This document shows, piece after piece, positions 1 through 11,910 of a stretch of 64,000 bases of DNA. The DNA is taken from positions 584,913 to 648,912 of the forward strand of contig VXAZ01003270.1 of NCBI GenBank assembly GCA_013399875.1, written 5' to 3'. Origin of the DNA: Gymnorhina tibicen (Eukaryota > Chordata > Aves > Passeriformes > Artamidae). A program made the translations under genes and the position numbers. Below the pieces are notes generated by a model that did not search any database, was not told the DNA's origin, and saw only the letters and a program-made list of their open reading frames with translations. Numbering within the stretch: position 1 is the stretch's first letter; each line of letters opens with the position of its first letter.

Positions 1-3000
1 TATGACAAACTCTTGATTTAGCAACAAGCCAAAAATGAGAAATTTTCCAAACCTTAAAGGTTCTAATAGGAAAGTTGATTTCCTACCTAGTCATTTATTT
101 CTCACTGGTAGTCATCCCCCATAGACAAAGATGGCGTTTCACTGAAATTATTTGTACTTTTCCTTTGGCCTCTTGTTATATTTGCAGTTGCAGACAAATT
201 ATTTAAACAGTATCTCATTTTACTTTAAACTTACCATTAAAAGAAATAGAAAGTCCACATTACTGCTAGACTACTGGATACTGAGCCTGCACTAGTAGGC
301 TGAAGTATAATTTGATGTGCTTTGGAAGAGGGACTAATAATAACAATTAAAAACATAAAACTAACATTTGGATGCAAATTGTCGATAACTGGTTGAATTT
401 CAGTGCTCTTAATGAAAAAGACTTACAATGTGTGAAACATAAAGCTAGAGTTTTGGAAAGTTGTCTCTTGCCTTTGCATGTCACCAACAGTGCTGTAAAA
501 CATCTGAAAATTTCATTAAATGATCAGAAAAAAAAAGAGAGGTCACTTTAAAAAAACAAAATCAAATGAGAAAATTAATTTACACTGTTGCCGTTTCTTT
601 TTCTCAATTCTGTATCCTATCCAAAACTCAGTTAATTACCGGATTTTTTTCTTTAAAAGTTCATGGGGCTTCAGGTGGTCTATTTAATGGAAAAATCTTT
701 GGCATGTTTCCCTTTGAGATTATCTATAATACCTACAGCTATAAGGCTATCAGGTGTCGCCCTGAGTTTTTCAGTTTCTCCATGTTTTACTGCTGTAGAT
801 AAGAATTCTCAGGCACATTCTGTAAACATAAGGTATGTTTTGCTAACTGGTCCAAATGTTTGCATTCTTTCTCCTAAGGCGGAGACATTTGATGGACTTT
901 TCCTTTGACCAGAGTGATTTGAAGGTGGTAACTTCATCTTCCAATCCACGGGTATTCTTAAAAAGATATAAATAAAACGTGAGCTCCCAAGGGGCAAGCC
1001 ATTTTGGCATTTTTGGGAACCCAGACTCCGTGTCGTTCTTTCGTCTCCAAGTGCAACAATTAGGCGTTTGCCTAGAGCAATTAGATTCTTGTGTGATGCA
1101 TAACAGCTTCAGAAAAGCTTTTCTTTGCTTTTTGGTTATAACAGCTCCTGGAAAATTTGGAATGTTGCTGTTTTCATCCTACTAGGTAATATTATGTTGA
1201 TACCTCTGAGAGAGTGTATCTGCTGGAGTATATTCCTGCAGAAGTTGGAGAAACATGGAGAGACATCAGGGTGAAAGTATTGAGCCTTGCTGGAAGGAGC
1301 AAGGGAAGAATTATGAGGACGTGAAGGCGTGTGTGAAATTTCTGGACTGAGGGCGGTGTTCTGTGAATGCTTAAGAACTGTCATCAAACTACTCACCTGG
1401 TTCCAGCCTTAGCAGAGGGATAAAGCTGTAAATCTGAGCCTTCTTGTACTGCAAAAAACTTTCAAATCCCTCTCCTCTCTGTACGATTATTCTAATAATC
1501 AAACTAATAGGTAGTAATAGGTAACAGTAATAGTGGGTGTGAGATATCTGTAAACAAATTATCACGGCAGGTTCATCGAGGCATTTCATTCTGGAAATCA
1601 CCATCTCATATGTACGTATGCATACCAAATTCTGATACACACATTATATGGGACACAACCCAGGTTTCAGACCTTTTTTTAGTATGAGCTGTTGAAAGCA
1701 GTATAGGTCTCTTGATCAGAAGACTGGTTATTATTAAAGCTGTAATTCTTTCCCTTTGCTGTATGAGAACAAAAGGACCCAGCTTGGATTTGTAATTTCT
1801 GGGAACTAGGATTGCAGAAAGAAGCCTGATGCTTGGACACATCATTTTAACAGTCAAAACAATGAATTCGTGCTAAATTTCTGCATTTCTTTACTACTGA
1901 TGCAGAACATTTTAACAGAAACAAGCATACAGTCATAGTATAAATTCATACAGTGAACTAGATTTGACTTGTAACAGATGCATTTAAATTTCATTCAATA
2001 TTCGTGAATTTCAGCTTGCAAGCCATTTGTGCTGCTTTACATTCTTTATTGTTGTTTGGGATTTGTTGGGTTTTTGCTTTTTGTTTTTGTATGCTTGTTT
2101 GGTAATATGAATTATGTGCAGAGGTTATAGCTCCTGAAATTGGTGTTTGACCCTTCTAGATGTACACACATCCAAACAGCATTCACAAACTGCGTCAGAT
2201 TAACACAAAAACAATAAACAAAACCAATTATCACTATAAAAAAAAAAAACCCTTTCTGTTTCATTTTCAGTGTTAGCTCATACTAGAGCCAATAAACCTC
2301 AACACTCCAGTCTAGATATTTACCTGGATCTTTACCTAAGTAATTTAAATTATCTTGAAGGGAAAGTTGACTAACGTCCTACTTTAACACTTTGCAGACT
2401 ATCAAAAATTGGTTCCTTCTGATGCACCTATTATCTTGCAAGTGTATGATTAAATATGTAGGAAGAACAAGGAGATTTTTACCGGAATAACCATTTTTGT
2501 GTATTTCTACTTGCATGCTCTCTTGAAGAACATGGATAAAACTGCCTTCCAATTGTATGGGAGGTCTATGGTTCTTATCCAGCTCTTAGGGAGTTACAAG
2601 TCATTCTTACATTTTCTAATTAGAATACTAGTAGCTTTTTACAATAGAGGAAACCTGAAATCAATGTGTGTTTCTAAAGTATCCAGCATAAGTGACCAGC
2701 ACAAGGGTCATGAAGGATGGCTGAGGTACATTCAAGACACCATGATTCACCTTACATTACTTATTCTGGAACCTCATTCAATATGCTGCAAAGAGATATG
2801 TGCAGGCAATAAAACCCAAATCTTCTACTTCCGACTGCTGCCCTTGTAAGTTCCCCATTAATTACAAAGTATATTTCATTCATATTAGGAGGCATATTTC
2901 TTTTCTATGTGTAGCTGCAGACCAAGAGAAGATGTGCACATATTTGAAATATATTCACATTATTGATTACTGGTGCTTCAAGAATACTCCACGAAAAGAG

Positions 3001-4433
3001 TGTATTAAATGTATTCCATATGTAAATAATGTAACAAAATCACATTACTTAATTCTGATAATTTAATAATTAATTAATTTCATTCCATTTCTTTCTGCCA
3101 CTAGCATGCTTTTGCTTTTGAGCAGTCAGTTTTAATAGGAAAAAATAATCAATCTGTTTCATCTGCATTAAAAATGTCTTCAGGACAGCAGTCAGAAAAA
3201 GGAATGAGAAAACATTAACCATCCGTTCAGAAACTATGTGATCACAAAAGATGCTGCACTTTGCAGTTTGCTCTGCTCAAGCCAGGACAGCAATACAGCC
3301 AGTGCCATTCACAATGGCACTCAGTGCTGCGTGTGATTTTACCTGCAGTTCCTCTTATCCACCAAACCTGGCCACCCGTGGGCTCACACCGACCCCCTCG
3401 CTTGTATGAAAAGAAATCCTTACTGGTGCTCCTATGTCCTTCCACTCACTCCAGGCGTTAGTAGCCAGTGGAACTGATCCTTGAGGAGGGAAAGTAGAAC
3501 CCCTTTCACATCAGATCGTCTTCAGCAGATCATACCTGGTGCTCTGGTGGGTTTATGAGTGGCGCACTGAGAGCAATTAGTTCCTGAATGAGGATAACAA
3601 CAGGCGATTACCCTATTTAACAGCTGCTAAGTGGTGTTAATTGCTGGCTATATACCACAAGCTGAGCAATTTTGTGCAAACTGTACAAACAGAACAAAAC
3701 AAACAGATGATGTAGGGAGAAAAAACCTCTATTAATCCCAAATAGACATACAGCTGGAGAGATCATATTCATTGCTGGTGTGAATTATTTGTAACAGTTT
3801 GTCAAATCCAGCCCATTACTGAATTGTCTGTGAATAGATAGCAATTTATATTGGTTTCTTCATTATTCACACTCATTTAATGAATGGTTTGTATGAAAAC
3901 ATTTTTTGCCTAAGGTTTTCTCCAGCACGGCTAGTTTCTGATAAACTCATTTTTATTGAACAATGCCTTGATTTCCATGAAACAGAGTAAAGAATAAGAT
4001 ATTTTCAGAATATAGCCTTAAATTGTAAGTTAATAATAAGCAAATTATCTCTACAAATGGGAAAAATATACCTCGAAATGAAATTATGATATAGAGTTTC
4101 TTTTGTTGTCACTGAAATTTTGAAAATAACAGGAAAATCCAGACAAGAAGTCTTACAGATGTTTTTAGATTTTTTTTTTAAGTTGCTCTGTTGGTTTTCA
4201 GGTCTCTGTTGCTAAGAGCATTCACTAATCACAATGCAGTACACGACCAGCAAAGCTGGCCACTGTGTACATGGTATTGCTTAATAGCAAGTTTTATATT
4301 TTACATGACAGACAAAAATTGACTTATTTGGAAAGAACAGCTGCCAATGTTAAAAAGGGCCTAGATGCTGTGAAGATGTTAATAAGTTATGAAAGTAATC
4401 ACGGAAGGAAAAAAATTAGAGTTTTTAGGTCCC
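1..4433. other. Unique AT-rich non-coding DNA
   Basis: I see no supportable gene here. The longest open frame (2499-2849, 116 codons) has no recognisable domain and sits in AT-rich DNA where such frames arise by chance. The stretch holds a G/T-rich tract at about 2045-2103, short A runs near 2230, and a candidate conserved non-coding block at about 3540-3710 with TAAT-core motifs. No LTR or CR1 end was recognised. Confidence 0.6.
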
Positions 4434-4693
4434 TCTCCTGGTTTTAACCGGGATAGAATTAATTTTCTTCTTAGTAGCTGTACAGTGCTGTGTTTTAGAT
4501 TCAGTATGAGAATAATGATGATAATACAGTGATGTTTTGGTTGTTGCTTAGTCATGCTTATCGTGTCAAGGACTTTTCCCTGTCTTGTGGTCCACCAGTG
4601 AAGAGTTACACAGGAAGCTCTGCAGGAGCATGGCTAGGACAGGTGACCCAAAGTGGCCAAGTGATATTCCATACCACAGAACATCCTACCCAG

Positions 4694-4701
4694 TATATAA
4701 A
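4694..4701 (+). promoter_or_regulatory. LTR TATA box
   Basis: TATATAAA lies about 260 bp into the 4434-5058 LTR and about 230 bp upstream of its poly(A) signal, the usual U3-R order. It may be inactive today. Confidence 0.55.
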
Positions 4702-4838
4702 CTGGGGGGAGTTACCTTGCAGGGGTCATTGTGACTTGAGGACAGGCTGAGTGTCGTGGTGAACTGAGCTGGTCATGAGAATTGTATTGTGCATCACTTG
4801 TTTCTCTCAGCTCTCTTTCTCTCCCCCCATTTTATGAC

Positions 4839-4902
4839 TTTTATTATTAATTAGTATTATTATCACTCTCATCATCATCATCCTCCTCCTCATCATCATC
4901 AT
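4839..4902 (+). repeat. Trinucleotide-rich tract (ATT/ATC/CTC)
   Basis: Interrupted TTA, TCA and TCC triplets lie inside the LTR, where related copies also carry a TTA-rich run. This is likely an expanded part of the LTR, not an independent repeat. Confidence 0.7.
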
Positions 4903-4930
4903 CTGTGTTTTGTTTTGCTTTGTTTCAATT

Positions 4931-4936
4931 ATTAAA
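4931..4936 (+). terminator. LTR poly(A) signal ATTAAA
   Basis: ATTAAA sits downstream of the LTR TATA box and just upstream of a T-rich stretch (TTTTACTCTTTTTTCTGG), as expected for an R-region polyadenylation site. Confidence 0.5.
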
Positions 4937-5064
4937 CTGTTCTTATCTCAACCCATGAGTTTTACTCTTTTTTCTGGTTCTCCTCCCCATCCCACTGTGG
5001 AGGAGGTGGAGTGAGTGAGCAGCTGCATGGTGTTTAATCACCTGCTTGGGTTAAACCAGTCCCA

Positions 5065-6499
5065 AAAAATCCCTTGAATAATACATCCACAGCTGAAAAA
5101 GGATATTTTGCAAACAAATTATGAGTGCCCATTTGAAATTATTCTTTGTGATAAACTACAAACAAACAAGAAAAGCAGACACCAATAAATGTGCTGGATA
5201 ACATCAAAGTAGTGGCATTGTTGACCTACTTAAATGTTCCATGCTGGTTTCTTTTCCAAGTGTGAATCAAGAAAAAGAGCCCAGTACAAAATATGCAGCA
5301 GAGTGAAGGACCCGTATTGTCTTCTGGTTTCTGCTGCTTTGGTTCATCCTCAACTTAATCATCTGATGGATTTCTCTTTCTGTTTCTTGCTTTATTTTAG
5401 AAAGGTTGTTATTTTTCCTAGAGTTTATGATGGTCTTCTATACATAAATATTTCTCACAACATGGACACTGCCATTATAAACCATGACAAAATTCTTTAT
5501 TTCCAATAAAACCTTTTTTCAGTGGACTTCAATGAAACAAAGGAAGGATCTTATTTTTCAGAAAGCTTTATAGTCCATGAAAGTAATGAAAATCATATTT
5601 AGTTAAGAGATCAGATGTCAAACATGTCATCGAAGTGCTTAAAACTTGTGCCTCCTTCCCCTTCTCTTCCTACAGAGTTTTTGAAGGACAGGAGAGTGCT
5701 GGCATGCAGTAAACATAGCTTATCTCTAAGACATGGCACTCAGGCTATGACATTAGATTTTTGAGTGTTCTGAGTGGAAATTTTCTTGAACTGTGAAAAA
5801 TGCAATTTTAGACTACATTTGATCTTCACGTAATTTGAATACCTACACGGAATTTGACTTTACAAAGTAAATTAGAAGTCATCTTATTTCATATTATCAA
5901 TGGGAAAGTAATTTCTATAGCAACTTTTTAAAGGTTATTCAAACACTAAGGAAGGACTGGGGGGGACAGGGGGGTGGCAGAACAGAGGAGAGCATTTCTT
6001 TTTCTTTCCCTTACCATTTATTTTCACGTAGCATCCCTCAAGAAGAAAGTCATAAAAAAGAGAGAAGAGAAAGAACAGAAGATCTGGTGCTGGCAAAATG
6101 GCCATTGATCCAGAAGAATAACCAGGGATTATGACTCTGGGATTTTAGCTGTACATTATAATAGATTTACAAGCTGAACTGCTAAACTTCTTAGCTTCCA
6201 TGCCCTGGAGAATCTTGCTATACATTAGTCCTTTCTTTAAATAATGTGGGTTGTAGTTTAAGTCTACAGTCTGTGTAAATACATACAAACAGAGAGGGAA
6301 GAGGCACATAAACCTAATCTTCATTTTAATAGGGCTATATTTTATATATGTCAATAAATGTTTGTATGCTCTAAAATTATTTCAGGGAATACAGAACCAA
6401 GTAAGGCTCCTTAACTTGACGTGCAGCACTTGGTTTGGGTAAAACAATTAATTTCTTGGTTTATAGATGTTACAGAGTTTCCAAATACAGAAGCCTGCT
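5065..6499. other. Unique non-coding DNA
   Basis: AT-rich sequence with no recognisable gene or repeat family. Short G runs occur at 5959-5976. Small open frames (for example 5234-5509) show no domain or codon pattern. Confidence 0.55.
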
Positions 6500-6644
6500 A
6501 GGGAGGAGGCTGTGGCAGCTCCATGCTGACCGTCAGTCTGACCAGCAGCTGTCCCCATGTCCCAGTCTCTCCAGTTGCTGGCATATGGACATACAAACAC
6601 TCAAGGCCACAGTCCCACTGTAGCTGCCAGTACAGACACCCTTG

Positions 6645-6669
6645 CACACACACACACAACACACACACA
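6645..6669. repeat. (CA)n microsatellite
   Basis: A near-perfect run of CA dinucleotides with one AA interruption, within the 6.5-7.5 kb repeat block. Confidence 0.9.
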
Positions 6670-7280
6670 AAAATGTATCTCTCAGTGCACCCCCAGACCC
6701 TACTGTCTCTCCAGCAGTTGGCCTGGACTCCAGATCCCTCACGCTGACACCTTCAGTTGCCACCTCCTCCTGTGGCTGCACCCTCAGAGGCACGTGTTCT
6801 GCCCCCAGTCCCAGCCCAGAGCACCTATTCTCTTTCTTATCTGGAAGAACCTTCACTAATTATTATTGTCATGCTCACACCAGTCGCTGGCACCATGGAC
6901 ACACAGACTGCTCTGACTCCTGGGCTCAGCCCCAGGGCTGTCACTGAGCCCCACACACACACTTCTGCACACAGGACAGAGGCCCTCAATCAGAAAAACA
7001 GCTAGAAATGGGGTTTAGTGAGAAGCTGGGACACACAGTAATGGTCAGGCACAGGGCATGGCCACGCAGACCCTGACCAGCCCCTCCTTACACACAACTG
7101 GCTCATCTACCAACTTGTACTTCTATTTTCCCTCTTGTTCGTCCCCAAGATACCCTGATTCCTCCTTTTCCCCACCCTTGGTTTGTCCCTAAAACAACCC
7201 ATAGTCAATCCTGTGCAAAGTGCCCTTCCACCGTACTCCATACTGAGCTCCATTCCCTTGATCTCGCTGCAGAGGGTGAG

Positions 7281-7300
7281 TAATAAAATAAATAAATAAA
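7281..7300. repeat. (AAAT)n short microsatellite
   Basis: Runs of ATAA/AAAT units, about five copies. Confidence 0.8.
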
Positions 7301-7480
7301 GCAGGCAGGGGCTAGTGTACATCCCAGAGTCAGCAACAGCACACTGTGTACAAAACTACACATCAACGAGGTGAGCAGAGAGGAGAAGCAGTCACTGCTC
7401 TTTTAAGATAATATGGACATAGTAGAGAGATTGTTTTCTTCTAACCTCACTAGACTGATGTACCCAGATACACCCCTTAT

Positions 7481-10400
7481 CAGACAGTGCCTGGGAATGC
7501 CTGATGAAATACAATTACAAGTTTATGCATGTAATATATACTATCTCCCCTCTCATAGATAATTATGGATTGGTGCTGCTAAGTCTCTGAAATCCTCCCC
7601 TGCATGTCAAGATGACTATTTCTTCTGTGTTTCTTTATTCATCCCCTGGCACAGTTGCAGTAGAGAGTGTGGACAGGCAATATGAGTCAAAAATATGTAC
7701 TTCAGAGGAATGCTGCAAGGCTTTCTTGCACTCTTTGCTGTCTTGCCTACTTATACTGTAATTTCTTCAACTTCTGAACGTCACCATAGTACAGATAGTA
7801 CTAATAATATGGGTAAAGCAAGAAGATGTCAAAACTGAAGAGGGATATTTTGACATTTTCTGTAATATCCTGAAGCATGAGGTAAATGAATTGGGGGAAA
7901 GAAACTGACTAACCCACAAAAAATCAAATCCTCCCTCATACTCCTTCAGTGTTATAACTCAGAATATTTTTACCTTGATATAGCTGACACATGAGTAGAA
8001 AGTAAGTGACTATTTCTTTTCCCTATTAGATTTCTGTATTAGTTTTTAGTGGATAAAGGCTGGAACAATTAACATGAGTAGTGACATTGGGACCTAAACT
8101 TTTAGGGTAGCACTCTGTAATAAACAGACTTCCCACTTTGAACTTCATCCATTTCATTGGAGAAGTCCTTCTGTGATTTCACTTCAAGACTGAAGTGAAA
8201 TGGAATTCAAAGGAGCATGTGGAATGTAAGCTTCTCCAAGTACACAGTGGGATTTGGGATGTGAGTTGAATCTTCCCAGTAGGAGTGTTACAAACAAGGC
8301 TGCAAACACATTTATTTGTTAGCACACCAAATTTGTCTCCACTCTCTAACAAAATAACACCTTCTTTCCTGGTACTGTTAATGTACTGATAGAATGGAGG
8401 TTTTTTTACAAGTCCCTTTATAGTTGCATCTCTTTTCTCATCAAGGCCTGTAGTCCCATGTGAATGCTTCCCTTAATACTTCTTCTCAGTATTTGTTCAT
8501 GTTAGCATTTTGTGAACTTTCCTGCTGAATTTCAGGACAGCAAAGATAACTTGATTTAGCTCAGTTAGTCTATTGGTGCTACCCCTAGTCACCATCTGAA
8601 ATGGAATAATTTGAAGTTGTTTCCTTTAAAAGCTATCAGCTCTTCTGCAGCGTTTTTTCCCCATCTTTGCATACACACACACACACATTTATATATACTT
8701 CTCTTCCTTACCAGCTCTGAAAGTTATTTTCCTTAGAATCCCTTGCTCTTCCTTTTTTTTCTCTATCTGATGTTTTGTTAAGGATCGTATTATCACTCAC
8801 ACCTTCATTTCAACTACTTCTTCCTGTTTTAATAGAACTGGTACAGAAGAGCTTGCCTGTCTAATTTGTCTCCATCTTCAATTTAAATAACTTCTGAACT
8901 AATTCCAAAATCTTCCTGAACCATCCATTTTCCTTTTCCCTGCTCCCAACAGGCCCCTTGATAGCTAAATATTCCCCTTATTACTAGTTAAGATACTTTG
9001 CTTATTCTTCTATTAGTCACAAAAAGATTTCTCTCTGGGGTTTTACTCATTGTATGCATTTGGTGGTTTAGAGTAATCCCCAGTCATAGTAGTTTCCTTT
9101 TCTTCTTTCCTTTTAACATTAGTCACAGATTTTCAATCACTCTATTCTCATGTAGCATCTAAACTAGTATTTACACCTTTGATATAAAACACATTTCCTG
9201 CATTTTTCCCTTGCTTGTCTCCCTGAACAAATTGCACTCTTCTATGTCTATGTCAGATGTGCAGCATATCCCACAGTCTCTGTGATGACAGATAAGTCAT
9301 TTTGATCATGAATTAAGACTTGAAGTATCTCCTTGTACCTGTGCTATGATAGTTTACCGACAACTAAGAGAGTGTCATTATTCTTCCTATAATTCTCTTT
9401 TGAATAAAGTCCTTGTCTTCTCCTTCCCCATAAATATTGAACTTAAATTCAGCAGATTATATATATTCCTTCAGATTTTAGTTCATTCCATTAGAAAAGA
9501 GATAAGCTTAGCTCTTCTAAGTGGTAGAATATGTAATAAATTCATAGAAATTGGAGTTGTACCAATATTAAATCTTTGGAATTGAGAAGAGAATTAGGCC
9601 AGAAATCTTTCCTGACTTGAACAGATGTCTTCTGATGATTTTTAAGAATTATTATTACATTATTATTTATGTTATTATACTTATCGCTATAGAGAAAACT
9701 ACAATAGAGCTCAGCGCATACTGCAGTGAAGACATTAAGTTTTCCCTTTGGAAACAATAGTAAATTGTGTCAGTTTTCTAGGTCTAAGCAATTTCCTTGA
9801 AGAGTGTAATTAATTTGTAAGAAAACCCCAGCCAACAGTAAAGATTGCAGTATAAAATTGCAAATCAGAAACTTGTTGAAAAATAATACTTGCCATAAAA
9901 ATGATAACAATAGCATGCAAAGAAATTGAAAACCAACATGTAAATAAATTACTGTGGCATTGTTCTTGCTGCTATGGTTAATGTTATGTCAGCATTTTCA
10001 TTATAAGATCCATTTTTCAAAGTTTATGAGTCATCTATAAAATTTAAAAAAAATCTTTCTAAGACTAATGCTGGAAGATCATGCTCTAGAAAGAGTTTTG
10101 ATTACAACAGTGTAGAGGAAAAATACCAATTACTCTTCACAAAATGTGTTGAGTTGAAAAACAAGGTATCAGTTTGAAAATATAATTTAAATTTTTTGAA
10201 CTGAAATTGTAGTTGGAGATGCAGTGGTAAAATTACCTTTCTTTCCCTGTCATTCAATTATTTACAACAGCATCTTAAAGAAAATGGGACTGAAGCCAAA
10301 GTATTTAGGTGGAGAGCCTGTAGAGAGTCTTTGAATGAGAGAAGCCATGTTGTCATTTTAAATTTTACTACCTGCTCCACATACTCCTCTCTTAAGAAAA

Positions 10401-10913
10401 ATTTTTTGAAACTAAGCTCATTACAAAGAAGTGACAATATATATGCAGCTGAGTCACTGATGCAAGTTTATCCTGGTGCAAAAACAACACATTGAAAGCT
10501 TTTAAGCAAAGATTTAGCAAAGCAAAATCTTTCTCTTGCAGGTATTAAGAGAAAATATGCTTTGTCTATAAAATACTTTCTAACAACTTATTTAGAACAT
10601 ATTTTCTCTAAACAATGGAGTAATGAGTAATAATATGGGGGATGAATTATACAAAGAGATACCACTAAAAGAAAGCACCTTATAAGCTTTATCTGTAGTT
10701 TCTCAGCGCTCTTCTATTGCTGTTGAACACAGACTGCTGAATTGAAGGCCTCCTTGATCTGACTAAAGATAGCAGTCTCATGTTTTTGTGAGGATTTGGG
10801 GTAGTTTTTGAGAGCATTAGCATTGAGGTAATGTTGAAGGATTCTGGACAGTATAAAGAGGCAAATCCAGTACAGTCACATTTCTACAGTTCAGCCTCAA
10901 GCAGAGATGACAG
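7481..10913. other. Unique AT-rich non-coding DNA
   Basis: No gene recognised. It holds a short (AC)n run at 8672-8686 and T/C-rich stretches between 8.6 and 9.3 kb. A stretch at 8555-8585 resembles a tRNA A-box but has no B-box (see rejected items). Confidence 0.55.
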
Positions 10914-11290
10914 AGAAGGGACCTCAATGGGGGGACAATGAATGTCTACAAGCATCTGAAGAGAGGGTGCCTATAGGATGGACCCACACTCTTTTCAGGG
11001 GTGCCACAAAATAGGACAAGAGGAAATGAGCAGAAACTGATGCACAGGAAGTTTCACCTGAATATGAGGAAGAAATTCTTTCCTGTGTGAGTGACTGTAC
11101 ATTGGAACAGGTAGCCCAGAGAGGTTTGGATTCTCTGTCACTGGAGATACTCAAGAACCATCTGGACACAATCCTGTGCCATGTGCTCTAGGATGACCCT
11201 GCAGGGAGGTTGAACAGGGAGGTTGGACCAGACGAACCCACTGTGGTCTCTTCCAGCATTACCCATTCTGTGATTCCGTTATTCTGTGAC
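10914..11290 (+). mobile_element. CR1 LINE 3' end, plus orientation
   Basis: This is the 3' part of a CR1 non-LTR retrotransposon, truncated at its 5' side as most avian CR1 copies are. Diagnostic blocks appear in order: a GAAGGGACCTCA-like start, ACTCTTTTCAGGGGTGCCAC, GCCCAGAGAGGTTTGGATTC, ATACTCAAGAACCATCTGGA, and GGTTGGACCAGACGA. It ends in degenerate ATTCTGTG octamers (about 11263-11290). In life this segment encodes the C-terminal end of ORF2 and the short 3' UTR; here the frame is broken. The open frame on the opposite strand (10924-11169) is a shadow. Confidence 0.93.
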
Positions 11291-11789
11291 TTTTGTGAAG
11301 AACCCTGCCATGAATACCTTGGTACCATTTTGAGGGCAAATAATTTAAATTACTTAAAAACAAAAATCTGGATATATTTTCCTTATGAGTAGAGGCCTAG
11401 GAATCCGTATAAAACCTTTATTGAAAGCCGATGTTCTCATCAACATTTATAAGGCATTAAAGGCACATTTTTAACAAAACTGTACTTCTTTGGAGGGAGG
11501 ACAGGGTCTGCAGTGACACTATTTTGCTCTTAAGGTTGCATTATGGGCCTATCATATTAGACTCTTCTGTGTCCACACTGCAGGTACTTCTGGATATTGG
11601 ATGCATGTGAGTACAAATCAAGGAACTTCAGTTTCATTGTCTGCATGGTTGTATTTACATATACAGAAACCAGAAACCCCACTTCCCTGGCTGAGGCATT
11701 TCTAAGTAGCTTTTCCTTCAAAAGCTCCTACTTTCTTGCACATATCACCAGAACAGAACCAGAGAAGATTGATGTGAAAAGTCAGCCCC
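11291..11789. other. Non-coding DNA between two CR1 pieces
   Basis: AT-rich sequence with no recognised feature. Confidence 0.5.
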
Positions 11790-11910
11790 AGAGCTCCAAT
11801 GCCCTGCTCAGAGCAGGGTCACCCAGAGGAGGCTGCCCAGGGCCATGTCAGTTGGGTTTTATATATCTCCTAGGAAGGAGATTCCTCAGCCTCTCTGGGT
11901 AACAGCAAGT
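11790..11910 (-). mobile_element. CR1 LINE fragment, minus orientation
   Basis: Read on the plus strand, this contains the antisense CR1 phrases CTGCTCAGAGCAGGGTCACC, GGCTGCCCAGGGCCATGTC and CCTCAGCCTCTCTGGGTAAC, which match the last 200 bp of CR1 ORF2. It is diverged, and neither the octamer tail nor a longer 5' extension is clear. It lies in opposite orientation to the 10.9-kb copy, so the two are separate insertions. Confidence 0.75.

Larger units (their letters stand above)
4434..5058 (+). mobile_element. Solo ERVL-type LTR, plus orientation
   Basis: This is about 625 bp of a songbird LTR type I recognise. It opens with CCTGGTTTTAACCGGGATAG, carries the signature ATGTTTTGGTTGTTGCTTAG, and ends in a short run up to GGGTTAAACCA. 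Orientation comes from a TATA box (4694-4701), then an ATTAAA poly(A) signal (4931-4936). Five-base direct repeats GTCCC flank it at 4429-4433 and 5059-5063, the target-duplication length of class III (ERVL) elements. The terminal TG has become TC and the expected last few bases are missing, so the exact ends could be off by about 6 bp. No internal retroviral region adjoins it, so it is a solo LTR left by recombination. Family assignment is from memory. Confidence 0.82.
6500..7480 (-). repeat. Unidentified GC-richer repeat, possibly an old LTR
   Basis: This block is clearly richer in G+C than its flanks and contains related sub-units: CCAGTTGCTGGCATATGGAC near 6572 and CCAGTCGCTGGCACCATGGAC near 6880, each next to CA-rich sequence. 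It includes a (CA)n run and an (AAAT)n run. The composition and phrase repetition resemble a repeat I have seen in songbird genomes, probably an LTR lying in minus orientation, but I cannot fix its ends and see no target duplication. Four or five overlapping open frames on both strands are a by-product of low stop-codon density and are not genes. Confidence 0.4.

Noticed and set aside
2499..2849. 116-codon open frame
   Set aside because: Mixed AT-rich composition, no recognisable domain, no splice or promoter context; expected by chance in 64 kb.
6533..6947. Overlapping frames of about 100 codons with His/Thr repeats
   Set aside because: CA-repeat and repeat-element sequence open in three or more frames; no protein family.
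8555..8585. tRNA-like A-box (TTAGCTCAGTTAGT) suggesting a tRNA gene or tRNA-derived SINE
   Set aside because: No GGTTCRANNCC B-box, no acceptor or anticodon stem pairing, and no A-rich tail downstream, so a chance match or an unprovable relic.
11210..11225. Apparent short tandem GGGAGGTTG repeat
   Set aside because: Part of the CR1 tail, where a slightly duplicated GGGAGGTTGGAC block is normal variation.
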